Shown here piece after piece: positions 27,633 to 38,202 of a DNA stretch of 64,000 nt (position 1 is its first letter; the number at the start of each line of letters is the position of its first letter). The DNA is from Paucimonas lemoignei (GTDB taxonomy: Bacteria > Pseudomonadota > Gammaproteobacteria > Burkholderiales > Burkholderiaceae_D). The DNA lies in assembly GCF_004342585.1 (NCBI RefSeq), contig NZ_SLZQ01000002.1:1-64000 (forward strand). The letters run 5' to 3'. Position numbers and translations under genes: made by a program. The notes beneath the pieces were generated by a model, which saw only the letters and a program-made list of their open reading frames with translations, was not told the DNA's origin and made no database searches.

Positions 27633-28160
27633 TTACGGCAGCATGCGCTTGAGCACGCCGTCGCGGTCGATGAACTGGTGCTTCAATGCGGCGGCCACGT
27701 GCAGGATGACTGCTGCCAGCAAGCCCATGTTGAGCCAGTAGTGCACAGCCTTCAGCACCGGCTTCAGTTCCGGGTTGGGATCGATCAGCACCGGCAGCGG
27801 CAACACGCCAAGATACACCACCGGCACACCGGCAGAGAGGCTATAGAAATAGCCGGATAGCGGAATGGCGAACATCAGGATATACAGCAAGCCATGCAGC
27901 GCTTCAGCCGCCTTGATTTGCCAGGCTGGCATGAGTCCGGCAGGCAAGGCGGGCGCGCGATGCGTCAGGCGCCACAGCAAGCGGAGGGCGGCAAGGCCGA
28001 GCACGGTCACGCCAAGCCATTTATGCCACGAAAAATACTTCAGCTTGGTCGGCGTCAGGCCGGGAATATCCGTCATGGTCATGCCCAGCGCAAATGCCGC
28101 CACGATCAGCAAGGCGATGAGCCAGTGCAGGGCGACTGCTGTCTTGGTATATTTTTCCAT
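27633..28160 (-). CDS. cytochrome b561 (YceJ-like)
   Basis: 175 residues, four membrane helices. Di-heme b-type cytochrome of the inner membrane; conserved histidines are visible in HWLIALLIVAAFALG (His12), FSWHKWLG (about 46), ALHGLLY and ILHVAAALKHQF. Proteins of this class oxidise ubiquinol; E. coli CybB passes electrons to superoxide. First gene of the cytochrome b561-yceI-yceI group, directly downstream of a palindromic operator candidate. Confidence 0.9.
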   Translation of the reverse strand: MEKYTKTAVALHWLIALLIVAAFALGMTMTDIPGLTPTKLKYFSWHKWLGVTVLGLAALRLLWRLTHRAPALPAGLMPAWQIKAAEALHGLLYILMFAIPLSGYFYSLSAGVPVVYLGVLPLPVLIDPNPELKPVLKAVHYWLNMGLLAAVILHVAAALKHQFIDRDGVLKRMLP

Positions 28161-28187
28161 GTGTTTTTAGAAATTTGTACTGATTCA

Positions 28188-28210
28188 ATTAGTTCGAACT
28201 AGGACTAATA
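28188..28210 (-). promoter_or_regulatory. palindromic operator candidate for the MarR regulator
   Basis: TAGTTCGAACTA (28190-28201) is a perfect 12-bp palindrome inside AATTAGTTCGAACTAGGACTAAT, 30-50 bp before the cytochrome b561 start and next to an AT-rich TATATTAG stretch. Size and symmetry suit a MarR dimer; the link to the local MarR gene is inference. Confidence 0.5.
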
Positions 28211-28213
28211 TAG

Positions 28214-28267
28214 CAAAAAAATGGCAAGTGTGTTTGCCGCCCCAATAATTGCGGTAAACACACTTGC
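28214..28267 (-). terminator. Rho-independent terminator of purB
   Basis: GCAAGTGTGTTT (28224-28235) pairs with AAACACACTTGC (28256-28267), extended inward by CCGC/GCGG to about 17 bp with one G-T wobble. On the minus strand it is followed by CCATTTTTTTG. It starts 12 bp after the purB stop. Confidence 0.9.
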
Positions 28268-28279
28268 GATGAAGAAGCG

Positions 28280-30492
<2,213 letters not shown>

Positions 30493-30530
30493 TCAGGTGA
30501 GCATGCGGCCGGTATGCATGCCGGGGCAAT

Positions 30531-30559
30531 AAAAAACGGGGCCGAGTGCCCCGTTTTTT
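30531..30559. terminator. bidirectional Rho-independent terminator
   Basis: AAAAAACGGGGC (30531-30542) pairs with GCCCCGTTTTTT (30548-30559) around CGAGT. It serves the GST gene on the plus strand and bfr on the minus strand. Confidence 0.92.
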
Positions 30560-30577
30560 CATGTCCGCCAAACCGGT

Positions 30578-31048
30578 TTATTCATCCATTTGCGATTGCA
30601 GGTAATTCTGCAAGCCGACCTTGTTGATCAGATCGAGTTGCGTTTCCAGCCACTCGATATGTTCTTCCGTATCTTCCAGGATTTCGCGCAGGATTTCGCG
30701 CGACACATAGTCGCCCGCGGCTTCGCATGCCTTGATGCCGTCTCTTACCGTCGCTTGCGCTGCCTGTTCCAGCTTCAAATCGCATTCCAGCATTTCCGGC
30801 GTCGATTCGCCGATCATCAGCTTGTTGAGCGCCTGTAGGTTGGGCAAGCCATCCAGCATCAAAATGCGATTGATGAGATTGTCGGCATGCTTCATCTCGC
30901 CAATCGATTCGTCGTATTCCTTTTTGCCGAGCTTGGTAAAGCCCCAGTGACGGTACATGCGCGCATGCAGGAAGTACTGGTTGATCGCTGTTAATTCATT
31001 GGTCAGCTGCGCATTGAGCAGCCTGATGATGTTGGGATCGCCTTTCAT
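30578..31048 (-). CDS. bfr: bacterioferritin
   Basis: 156 residues from ATG 31048, a typical length. Heme-containing 24-subunit iron store. The ferroxidase ligands are visible: Glu18 (NELTAINQYF), Glu51 and His54 in GEMKHADNLINR, Glu94, Glu127 and His130; Met52 in the same motif is the heme ligand. It lies downstream of exbD in the same direction with a 184 bp gap, close to its redox partner gene bfd. Confidence 0.95.
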   Translation of the reverse strand: MKGDPNIIRLLNAQLTNELTAINQYFLHARMYRHWGFTKLGKKEYDESIGEMKHADNLINRILMLDGLPNLQALNKLMIGESTPEMLECDLKLEQAAQATVRDGIKACEAAGDYVSREILREILEDTEEHIEWLETQLDLINKVGLQNYLQSQMDE

Positions 31049-31232
31049 GTTCGCCTCGGCTCGATGGAAAATTAATTTTGGAGTGCAAGGATGATAACGC
31101 AAACCGACCCAGGCTTGTTGCGGCGTTTGGAAGAATGGCGGGACAAGATGGTAAAAGCAAAGCGGGAGAACAAAGTCTCCCGCGCAAGTGCTTGACTAGA
31201 AGCCGCCCTGAGAATCCAGGCGCAAATGAGGA

Positions 31233-31649
31233 CTATTTCGATTCCGGGTCGGTAATGAAGCCAAGCTTGGTCAGCCCGCCCGATTGTGCCGCCGCCATCA
31301 CTTGCATCACTGTCTCGTATTGCGTGGTGCGCTCGGCGCGCAAGTGCAATTCCGGCTGCGGCGTATGCTTTGCCGCTTCGGTGATGCGCAGCTTCAGCTG
31401 CTCCATGTCGATCTCGTCGGTATTCCAGAAGATCTTGCCCTGCGCATCGATCGACAGATTGATGTTGTCCGGCTTGCTCTGGTTCGGCTCGTTAGTCGCA
31501 TGCGGCAGATCGATCTTCACCGTATGGTTGATAACCGGGATGGTGATGATGAAAATGATCAGCAGCACCAGCATCACGTCGACCAGCGGCGTGGTATTGA
31601 TCTCCGGGTTGAAATCGTCGTCGTTATCCGACAAAGAACCCATTGCCAT
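31233..31649 (-). CDS. exbD: biopolymer transport protein ExbD
   Basis: 138 residues. One N-terminal membrane helix (VDVMLVLLIIFIITIPV) holding the essential proton-relay Asp in PLVDVMLVLL, then a periplasmic domain. Part of the TonB-ExbB-ExbD motor that energises outer-membrane receptors. Its ATG shares one base with the exbB stop (TAATG). ATG 31643 is a possible later start. Confidence 0.93.
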   Translation of the reverse strand: MAMGSLSDNDDDFNPEINTTPLVDVMLVLLIIFIITIPVINHTVKIDLPHATNEPNQSKPDNINLSIDAQGKIFWNTDEIDMEQLKLRITEAAKHTPQPELHLRAERTTQYETVMQVMAAAQSGGLTKLGFITDPESK

Positions 31650-32365
31650 TATGCGGCTCCCACGACGGCCAGCTTGCCGCTATCGCGACCGGCACTGGCA
31701 CGCGCACCGGTGACGAAGAGGGCATGCAGGTCGAAGCCGAACTTGTTCAGGCGCGCCGTGACATTCTTGTTGCCGCGTACCAGCGCGTTGTAGCCGAACG
31801 ATGCGGGAATTGCCACCGCCAGGCCTAGTGCAGTCATGATCAGTGCTTCGCCAACCGGGCCGGCGACCTGGTCGATGCTGGCTTGACCGGACGAACCGAT
31901 CGCGACCAGTGCGTGATAGATACCCCAGACGGTGCCGAACAGGCCGACGAATGGCGCGCTCGACGCGACCGATGCCAGTACCGCCATGCCGGTTTGCAGG
32001 CGTGCGGTGATTTCATCGACGGCTTGGCGCAGCGATAGCGTGACCCAGTCGCTGACCGACAATTCATCGTGCAGGTGCCCCTGGTGCGCGCTGTGGTGCT
32101 TCATGGCGCTGACGCCGGCTTGCGCCAGTGAGGCAAACGGATTGTTGCTGCCCAGTGCGGCCAAGCCTTCCTCCACCGTCGTGGCATCCCAGAATTCATG
32201 GCCGGCAGCTTTGGCGGCGCGGCGGTATTGCCACAGCTGAATCGCCTTGGTGACGATGACGTACCAGGAAGCGATCGACATGGCGATCAGCAGGAAAGCG
32301 ACTCCCTTGGTGATCAAGTCGCCTTGCTGCCACAGGTTTTGCAGTCCGTATGGGCTTGCTTGCAT
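31649..32365 (-). CDS. exbB: biopolymer transport protein ExbB
   Basis: 238 residues with three membrane helices (FLLIAMSIASWYVIVTKA; PFVGLFGTVWGIYHAL; GEALIMTALGLAVAIPAS), the MotA/TolQ/ExbB core. Forms the pentameric proton channel around ExbD that drives TonB. Sits 13 bp after tonB and overlaps exbD by one base, so tonB-exbB-exbD is an operon. Confidence 0.94.
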   Translation of the reverse strand: MQASPYGLQNLWQQGDLITKGVAFLLIAMSIASWYVIVTKAIQLWQYRRAAKAAGHEFWDATTVEEGLAALGSNNPFASLAQAGVSAMKHHSAHQGHLHDELSVSDWVTLSLRQAVDEITARLQTGMAVLASVASSAPFVGLFGTVWGIYHALVAIGSSGQASIDQVAGPVGEALIMTALGLAVAIPASFGYNALVRGNKNVTARLNKFGFDLHALFVTGARASAGRDSGKLAVVGAA

Positions 32366-32378
32366 GATGAGTCCTTAT

Positions 32379-33128
32379 TTATCTATCTAATTGAAAGCTT
32401 ATTGGCACATTTACCCGATAAGGTATTGGCCCGCCATTTTCCGTGTAAGGCTTGAAGACTGCGCGCAGGACGGCTTGACGTGCGGCTTCATCCAGGCGCG
32501 GCACGCCAGATGATTTATGAATGTCGGCTTGCTCGGCGCGGCCACGTTCGTTCACCAGGACGCGCAGCGTGACCGTGCCTTCTTCGCCCAGGCGTCGTGA
32601 CACTGCCGGATAGACCGGGCTGGGCGGTTGAATGTATTCGACGCCGCTGGTGACCAGCTTGGGTTGGGCTGGCCCGGGCGGCCCGGCAGGCGCGCCCGCC
32701 GCAGCGGCAGCGTTAGGAGCCGGTGCGGCCGCTGCCGCCTGTGCGGGAGGCGATGCCGGAGCGGGGGCTGGCGCCGGGGCTGTTTCGGCGGGCTTGCTGA
32801 TCGATTTTGGCGTGGGTTCCGGTGTCGGTTCGGCTTTCGGCGTTTCCTTCACCTGTTTCTTGGGTTGCGGCTTATGCCGCTCAGGCTTGGGCTCTGCTTG
32901 CGGCTTGACAGGTTCGGGTTGCGGAGCCGGCGCTGCGGCCGTGGGTGCCGGCGCCGACTGGGCCGCGATCAGGGTAGCGACGATTTCGCGCGGCTCAGCC
33001 CGGCTGACGGGTTTGCTCAAGCCGTTTTGCAAGGCAAAGAAAGCGGCGACGTGCAGCAGGATCACCAGGCCGAGCGGGCCTAATTGCTGAAAGAGATGCG
33101 ACTGTTGGCTGGTGCCTTGGCTGGTCAT
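32379..33128 (-). CDS. tonB: TonB energy-transducing protein
   Basis: 249 residues from ATG 33128, which puts the single helix (LGLVILLHVAAFFALQNG) at the N-terminus; the frame is open further upstream but the earlier codons overlap the bfd leader. A Pro/Ala/Lys-rich periplasmic spanner covers about residues 50-150 (EPKPERHKPQPKKQVKE). The C-terminal TonB domain is clear: YPAVSRRLGEEGTVTLRVLV and RAVFKPYTENGGPIPYRV. Located between bfd and exbB in an iron cluster. Confidence 0.93.
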   Translation of the reverse strand: MTSQGTSQQSHLFQQLGPLGLVILLHVAAFFALQNGLSKPVSRAEPREIVATLIAAQSAPAPTAAAPAPQPEPVKPQAEPKPERHKPQPKKQVKETPKAEPTPEPTPKSISKPAETAPAPAPAPASPPAQAAAAAPAPNAAAAAGAPAGPPGPAQPKLVTSGVEYIQPPSPVYPAVSRRLGEEGTVTLRVLVNERGRAEQADIHKSSGVPRLDEAARQAVLRAVFKPYTENGGPIPYRVNVPISFQLDR

Positions 33129-33238
33129 TTGAGGGATGGGCTGGTGTTCGATGGTGGTTGGCGAACAGACAACCGCCAGGAGGCAATGGTAGCGGAGGAG
33201 GCAAGAAGCGCCATGATCTGGAATAGACTGTGCGGCGC

Positions 33239-33445
33239 TCAGGCCGCCATGGCTTGCAAGGAGAAGGGCAGGATCGAGACGGTTTCCTGGCATTCGCGCA
33301 ATACTTGCTTGGCGCAGGAATGGCATTTGCCGCAACAGGTTCCGACATCGAGGTGTTTGCGCAAGTCTGCCAATGTCGTCATGCCTTCTTCGGCAGCCTG
33401 GCGGATTTTACGGTCGGATACGTTGTTGCAGACACAGACAATCAT
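33239..33445 (-). CDS. bfd: bacterioferritin-associated ferredoxin
   Basis: 68 residues from ATG 33445. The [2Fe-2S] ligands are four Cys, in MIVCVCNNVSD and TCCGKCHSC. Bfd reduces bacterioferritin so that stored iron can be released, and is typically induced by iron starvation. A Fur-box candidate lies 35-53 bp before the start, and the gene leads the bfd-tonB-exbB-exbD-bfr cluster. Confidence 0.93.
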   Translation of the reverse strand: MIVCVCNNVSDRKIRQAAEEGMTTLADLRKHLDVGTCCGKCHSCAKQVLRECQETVSILPFSLQAMAA

Positions 33446-33479
33446 TGCTACACCCATTAAGCCAAATTGTGAATTGATT

Positions 33480-33498
33480 GTAAATGATAACAATTCTT
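33480..33498 (-). promoter_or_regulatory. Fur-box candidate upstream of bfd
   Basis: The AT-rich GTAAATGATAACAATTCTTA region contains AATGATAA, matching the first half of the 19-bp Fur consensus, with about 13 of 19 positions agreeing by eye. Its position before bfd fits iron control. Confidence 0.55.
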
Positions 33499-33578
33499 AT
33501 TTAGATTATGGGGTAAGTCATGGAAATATGCAAGCAATTCGATCCGGGCCAATGTCAGCCGGAGTCCCGATGGGCTTT

Positions 33579-33950
33579 TCAAACGAGCTTTTTACCGAAG
33601 TAACCCAGCTGCAGGCTGCCGGCAATGCGTTGTGCCACCAATAAAACTTCTTCAGCCTGCGCGCCAGCGTAGAGGGTCGTGACCGTTTCATGAAACAAGG
33701 CGAGCCAGCGGACGAAATGTTCTTTTTCGATACCATGCAAGGCCATATGCTTGCCAAACACATTGCCCTGGAAGGTGCCGCTGCCAAGCAGCACGGTCGA
33801 CCAGAATTCCACCATGCGCGGTAAATGCACATCCCAGCCATGCGGCAAAGCCTCATCGAACACCGGCCCCAGCACGTCGTCGCGACGCACGCGATCATAG
33901 AAGCCGTGGACCATGCGGTGGATATTGTCGGGAGTGAATGCAGTTTCCAT
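33579..33950 (-). CDS. group 3 truncated hemoglobin
   Basis: 123 residues of the 2/2 globin fold, group III (trHbP). Marks: IHRMVHGFYDRVRRDDVLGPVF, WDVHLPRMVEFWSTVLLG (group III Trp/His pattern) and ALHGIEKEHFVRWLALF. Such globins bind NO or O2, often under low oxygen. It lies 81 bp after hmp in the same direction, so it may share the NsrR-type control there. Confidence 0.88.
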   Translation of the reverse strand: METAFTPDNIHRMVHGFYDRVRRDDVLGPVFDEALPHGWDVHLPRMVEFWSTVLLGSGTFQGNVFGKHMALHGIEKEHFVRWLALFHETVTTLYAGAQAEEVLLVAQRIAGSLQLGYFGKKLV

Positions 33951-34031
33951 GCTTGATGACCCTCATTGATTCAGGCAGCGGCGGCATATCGTGACTCCAC
34001 CGCTGCCAGGCTTGGATGGCGGCGAAAGGGA

Positions 34032-35228
34032 TCAGCTCAAGTGATCCAGCATCTCGGGGCCAAACACTTCACGATGCAGGCGGACTACCGGCACGCCGGC
34101 GGCAAGCAGCGCACTCCATTGCTCGCGCATGAAGCCCAAAGGACCGCACAGATAGACATTCGTTTCCATGCGTGGCCAGGATGGCAGGCGCGCCACCTCC
34201 ATGCGGCCGGCAAGAATCTCGTCAGTATCGGCAGCCAGCGATTCATGGAAGCTGATAACTTGCAGGTTCGGCATGGCAGCCTTAGCGGCGGCGATGTCAG
34301 CCTGGTGAGCGTGATGCGCTTCATCACGCGCGGCGTGGCCGAAAATCACATGCCGACGCGGATTGGCGCGCACGATGTGATTCAGCACCGCGACCATGGG
34401 CGTGATGCCGATGCCGGCGGATAGCAACACGACCGGCTCGTCCGAATCGGCATCAGGAGTGAAGTCGCCGAAGGGGTGCGTAACCCGGAGCAAGTCGCCT
34501 GCCTTGACGTGATCATGCAGCCAGTTCGATACGGCACCGGCAGGAATTTGTGAGTTTGCTGCTTCACGCTTGACCGAAATCCGCAGATGCGGCGCCAGCG
34601 GCGAATCGGACAGGCTGTATTGCCGCAACTGGCGACGACCATCGGCGAAATCGACCGCGACGCTGACGTACTGGCCAGGCTTGAAGGCAGGCAGCGCCTT
34701 GCCATCGATAGCTTCCAGCGTGTACGACATGACATCTTCGCTTTGACGCGTCACGGCCGCCACGCGCATGGCGCGCAATTCGCCTGCCTCGGTAGCCGCT
34801 TGCCGATACAGTTCCTTTTCGGCTGCGATGAGCGCGCTGGCCAGCTCGCCGTAGGCTTCTTCCCAAGCCGCCAACAGAGCAGGAGTAGCGGCGTCGCCCA
34901 GGGTTTCCTGGATGGCGCCAAGCAGATGACGGCCGACGATCGGGTAATGCTCGGCACGAATGCCGACCGAGGCATGCTTGTGGACGATGCGCTGCACGAC
35001 CGGTTGCAGGGCCTGGGCATTGTCGATATTGGCGGCATAGGCAAACACGGCCGCTGCCAGGGATTGTTGTTGGACGCCGCTGGCCTGATTTCCCATGTTG
35101 AACAGATTGGTCAATTCAGGATGAGCGGCAAACATGTTGCGATAAAAAGTGCGGGTGATCGCAAGGCCGTGTTCGCGCAGTACAGGCACGCTGGCATCGA
35201 TATACGGGCGGGCAGCAGGGGATACCAT
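34032..35228 (-). CDS. hmp: flavohemoglobin (nitric oxide dioxygenase)
   Basis: 398 residues, the E. coli Hmp length. N-terminal globin domain (1-140; TRTFYRNMFAAHPELTNLFN, proximal His in RIVHKHASVG), FAD domain (about 150-260; RQLRQYSLSDSP) and NAD domain (about 265-398; VVLLSAGIGITPMVAVLNH, VYLCGPLGFMREQW). Oxidises NO to nitrate with NADPH and O2. Start ATG 35228 has GGAG 5 bp upstream, and an NsrR-like palindrome lies only 12-34 bp before it. Confidence 0.96.
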   Translation of the reverse strand: MVSPAARPYIDASVPVLREHGLAITRTFYRNMFAAHPELTNLFNMGNQASGVQQQSLAAAVFAYAANIDNAQALQPVVQRIVHKHASVGIRAEHYPIVGRHLLGAIQETLGDAATPALLAAWEEAYGELASALIAAEKELYRQAATEAGELRAMRVAAVTRQSEDVMSYTLEAIDGKALPAFKPGQYVSVAVDFADGRRQLRQYSLSDSPLAPHLRISVKREAANSQIPAGAVSNWLHDHVKAGDLLRVTHPFGDFTPDADSDEPVVLLSAGIGITPMVAVLNHIVRANPRRHVIFGHAARDEAHHAHQADIAAAKAAMPNLQVISFHESLAADTDEILAGRMEVARLPSWPRMETNVYLCGPLGFMREQWSALLAAGVPVVRLHREVFGPEMLDHLS

Positions 35229-35239
35229 AATTTCTCCAA

Positions 35240-35262
35240 TTAATGCATTTTAAATGCAACTT
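35240..35262 (-). promoter_or_regulatory. NsrR-type operator at hmp
   Basis: TTAATGCATTTTAAATGCAACTT contains ATGCATTT-T-AAATGCA, very close to the NsrR consensus of two 8-bp arms (ATGCATTT / AAATGCAT) with one-base spacing. NsrR is an Fe-S NO sensor that represses hmp. Confidence 0.75.
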
Positions 35263-35506
35263 TAAAAACGAAATTCACCAGCTCGACGATGAGGTGGGAA
35301 ACACCTCATTCATCTTCATAAGTTCATGCGCACTCGTGGCAAGACGTTGACGTCAGCCGCTGCATGAACTTGCGGTGTCGTTGCGCGATGCAAGCGGCAG
35401 TCAGAACACAGCCGGCCCGGACGCGAGCAATCAAACGCAAGATTCAATAGCGACAAAGCGCCCGCAAATCAAGGCATCCGCGCTGATGATTCCTGATTGT
35501 ATCAAA

Positions 35507-35529
35507 CATGCTTATAAAATGCATGTTTA
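35507..35529. promoter_or_regulatory. second NsrR-like palindrome
   Basis: AACATGCTTATAAAATGCATGTT has perfect outer arms AACATGC/GCATGTT and fits the 23-bp NsrR pattern with two inner mismatches. It lies about 280 bp before hmp and just past the mnmA stop. Confidence 0.45.
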
Positions 35530-35569
35530 TTGCAATGCGCCTAGCCGGAAAGGCGCATTGCTAAAAGAC

Positions 35570-36673
35570 TTAACGGTTGATGATGCCGCCGCCCAGGCAG
35601 ACATCGCCCTGGTACAGGACTGCGGATTGTCCGGGTGTGACAGCCCATTGCGGCGTCGGAAAGGATAGCGAGAAGCCATCCTTTCCGCTGGCTTGGAAAT
35701 CGCACGGCACATCGGCCTGGCGGTAACGGGTTTTCGCCGACAGCATGCCTGATGCCGGCGGGGGGCCGGCAATCCAGCTGGCCTGGCCCGCTTCCAGCGC
35801 GGACGACAGGAGCCAGGGATGGTCATGTCCCTGCACGACATGCAGGACATTGTTTTCGACATCCTTGCGCGCCACATACCACGGGTCGCTGTCGCCTTCG
35901 GCATTCTTGTGTTTTTTCGAGCCGCCGATACCGATGCCCTTGCGCTGGCCCAGCGTATAGAAGGACAAACCGACATGTTCGCCGACGACATCGCCTTCCG
36001 GCGTCATCATGGGGCCGGGCTTGTACGACAGATAGCGATTCAAAAATTCACGGAAGGGCCTTTCGCCGATGAAGCAGATGCCGGTGGAATCCTTCTTGGT
36101 CGCATTCGGCAATCCGATCTTTTCAGCAATCTGGCGCACTTCCGTCTTGTGGATTTCCCCGAGCGGAAAGAGCGTCTTCGACAACTGCGCCTGGTTTAGG
36201 CGGTGCAGGAAGTAACTCTGGTCCTTGCTGGCATCGACTGCCTTGAGCAACTGGAACTGGCCGGCATCAGGCCCGGACGTCACTTGCCGCACGCGCGCGT
36301 AATGACCGGTAGCGATCAGGTCGGCGCCGAGATGCATGGCGTGGTCGAGAAAGGCCTTGAACTTGATCTCGGCATTGCACAGCACATCCGGGTTGGGCGT
36401 GCGGCCAGCCTGGTATTCGCGCAGGAATTCGGCGAACACGCGTTCCTTGTATTCGGCGGCGAAATTGACCGCCTCGATATCGACACCCACCACGTCCGCG
36501 ACGCTGGCTGCATCGATCCAATCCTGGCGGCTCGAACAATATTCTGAATCGTCATCGTCTTCCCAATTTTTCATGAACAAGCCGATGACTTCATACCCTT
36601 GCTGCTTCAGCAGCCAGGCGGAAACGGAAGAATCCACGCCGCCCGACATGCCGATTACTACTCTTTTAACCAT
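35570..36673 (-). CDS. mnmA: tRNA-specific 2-thiouridylase MnmA
   Basis: 367 residues from ATG 36673 ([20 protein letters not shown]). Makes s2U34 in Lys, Glu and Gln tRNAs. PP-loop SGGVDSS binds ATP; catalytic cysteines lie in [12 protein letters not shown] near residue 100 and [14 protein letters not shown] near 195. Its start is 5 bp after the Nudix gene stop, the same nudJ-mnmA pairing seen in E. coli (where purB is also nearby). Confidence 0.95.
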   Translation of the reverse strand: MVKRVVIGMSGGVDSSVSAWLLKQQGYEVIGLFMKNWEDDDDSEYCSSRQDWIDAASVADVVGVDIEAVNFAAEYKERVFAEFLREYQAGRTPNPDVLCNAEIKFKAFLDHAMHLGADLIATGHYARVRQVTSGPDAGQFQLLKAVDASKDQSYFLHRLNQAQLSKTLFPLGEIHKTEVRQIAEKIGLPNATKKDSTGICFIGERPFREFLNRYLSYKPGPMMTPEGDVVGEHVGLSFYTLGQRKGIGIGGSKKHKNAEGDSDPWYVARKDVENNVLHVVQGHDHPWLLSSALEAGQASWIAGPPPASGMLSAKTRYRQADVPCDFQASGKDGFSLSFPTPQWAVTPGQSAVLYQGDVCLGGGIINR

Positions 36674-36678
36674 GTTAT

Positions 36679-37173
36679 TTAACCAGTAAACGCGCCGATT
36701 GCCGTCGGGTGAGTGTACAACAACGACAATGGTGCGCGCTTGCCCTGCAGGTAATCGTCCACGCATTGCATCACCAGCGGGCTGCGATGCTTTTCGCGGC
36801 AGGCCAGCATTTCGTCGTAAGTCATCCAGACCGCGCGCAGAATGCCGACATCCAGCGGCAGGTCATGTTTGGCGCCGACTTCACCGCAGAAGGCGAAACG
36901 CAGGTAGGTCACTTCCTTGCCGGTGCGCGAAGAGAGATAGCGCGACATGTAGATGCCGACCAGCGCAGTCGGTTCGAAATCATGGGCGGATTCTTCCAGC
37001 GTTTCGCGCGTGACCGCATGCGCCAGCGTTTCTCCCGGATCCAGGTGGCCGGCAGGCTGATTGAAGCGGATACCGTCGCTGGTCTCTTCTTCCACCAGTA
37101 AAAAGCGGCCTTCCCGCTCGATAATGGCTGCGACCGTGACGGACGGTTTCCAGGTATGTGAAGTTGAACTCAT
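36679..37173 (-). CDS. nudJ: Nudix hydrolase, NudJ-like
   Basis: 164 residues from ATG 37173. The complete Nudix box, [22 protein letters not shown], spans residues about 43-65 with the metal-binding REtlEE. The E. coli homologue NudJ (YmfB) hydrolyses thiamine pyrophosphate and nucleoside triphosphates, and also sits directly before mnmA. Substrate here is inferred from that neighbourhood. Confidence 0.85.
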   Translation of the reverse strand: MSSTSHTWKPSVTVAAIIEREGRFLLVEEETSDGIRFNQPAGHLDPGETLAHAVTRETLEESAHDFEPTALVGIYMSRYLSSRTGKEVTYLRFAFCGEVGAKHDLPLDVGILRAVWMTYDEMLACREKHRSPLVMQCVDDYLQGKRAPLSLLYTHPTAIGAFTG

Positions 37174-37688
37174 AGTATTCGTAGCCTTAGGACCCAGATT
37201 GATCAGGTTGGCATCAGGCGAAAGCGAGGCAGGAAGAAAGGGAGGCATTTTACCGTGTCAGCGAAATCGTTATTCAAGTCAATTGTTACTAGAGCAGTGG
37301 ACTAGCACCATAAATATATGGTTCCAAGAAACATTCCCACTATTGCAATTAATTGACGGGAAACAATCTTTCTACGGAAAGAATGACATTCTTGTTAAAG
37401 TAAAAACCACTTTGGCTATCACATATAATTCCTACAATTAACGTTTCTTGTGAGAAATTAAATGCGGTGTAGTGGAGCTGCTTTGTGGCCTTGGCTACTG
37501 CTGCGCTCTACTACAATGCAGATTGCGTGTAAGATTCACTGTTTCCGAGTTTTTTCGGGAAAATCTTGAAATCCGGCTTAACTGCCGAGATCAGCGCGGA
37601 TGCACCAGGTATTCGTATTCATTTTCCATTGTCGCCAGCGGCGCTGGGCAATGGTAGCAACATGCAGTAAGGCAGTCAGGAGTAGTTA
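37174..37688. other. AT-rich intergenic region before panD
   Basis: 515 bp without a convincing gene. The stretch 37265-37460 is much richer in A and T than its neighbours and contains a perfect TATAAT (37424-37429), though no matching -35 is evident. AGGAG lies 8 bp before the panD ATG. It probably holds the panD promoter; a decayed foreign fragment is also possible. Confidence 0.45.
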
Positions 37689-38048
37689 ATGCAACGTATT
37701 ATGTTACGCGCGAAGATTCATCGCGCTACTGTTACCCAGTGCGACCTGAATTATGAAGGTTCCTGTGGGATCGATGAGGATTTGCTGGAAGCGGCGGATA
37801 TCAAGCCGTTTGAGAAAATCGAGCTTTACAACGTCAACAATGGCGAGCGTTTCTCCACTTACGCTATCAAGGGCAAGCGCGGTACCGGTGAGATTTCGCT
37901 GAATGGCGCGGCAGCCCGCCTGGCGCATCTGGGCGACCTGCTGATCATCTGCACTTATGCACCGATGTCGGATGAGGAAATCGCGACTTATCAGCAAAAA
38001 ATCGTTTTTGTCGACGACAACAACAAAATCACTGGCTTGAAAAAATAA
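37689..38048 (+). CDS. panD: aspartate 1-decarboxylase precursor
   Basis: 119 residues. Makes beta-alanine for pantothenate and CoA. The self-processing site is visible as YEGSCGID: cleavage between Gly24 and Ser25 yields the pyruvoyl cofactor. Other marks are [15 protein letters not shown] and [18 protein letters not shown]. Strong ribosome-binding site (AGGAG). It is alone here, not with panBC. Confidence 0.95.
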   Translation: MQRIMLRAKIHRATVTQCDLNYEGSCGIDEDLLEAADIKPFEKIELYNVNNGERFSTYAIKGKRGTGEISLNGAAARLAHLGDLLIICTYAPMSDEEIATYQQKIVFVDDNNKITGLKK

Positions 38049-38097
38049 GCCAGATCGCGGCAATGCCTTAAAGCCGCATGCACTAAAAAATAAATTC

Positions 38098-38131
38098 GAT
38101 CCCGCTGCGCTCGCAAGGGCGCCGCGGGATC
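38098..38131 (+). terminator. terminator-like hairpin after panD
   Basis: GATCCCGC (38098-38105) pairs with GCGGGATC (38124-38131), followed by the weak run ACTACCTTT. It may end panD or be a leader structure of pntA. Confidence 0.4.
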
Positions 38132-38202
38132 ACTACCTTTAAGGGCCAATTCGGCAGCATGCCGGATGGTGCAAAAAATTAAAATGAACCAGGAGGAAGT
38201 GT

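Larger units (their letters stand above)
35229..35569. other. hmp regulatory region
   Basis: Intergenic between the mnmA stop and the hmp start. It contains two palindromes of NsrR type (35240-35262 and 35507-35529). An unsupported plus-strand frame crosses it. No clear mnmA terminator was seen. Confidence 0.5.

Noticed and set aside
33974-34007. GGCAGCGG/CCGCTGCC hairpin between hmp and the truncated globin gene
   Set aside because: Lacks a T-run; it may be an RNA-processing or attenuation structure, but the evidence is too thin.
35375-35668. 97-codon plus-strand frame in the hmp upstream region
   Set aside because: Runs antisense into mnmA, has no ribosome site and reads as random sequence.
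37061-37441. 126-codon plus-strand frame overlapping the Nudix gene and the AT-rich region
   Set aside because: First half is antisense to a supported gene and the rest is AT-rich sequence; no domain.
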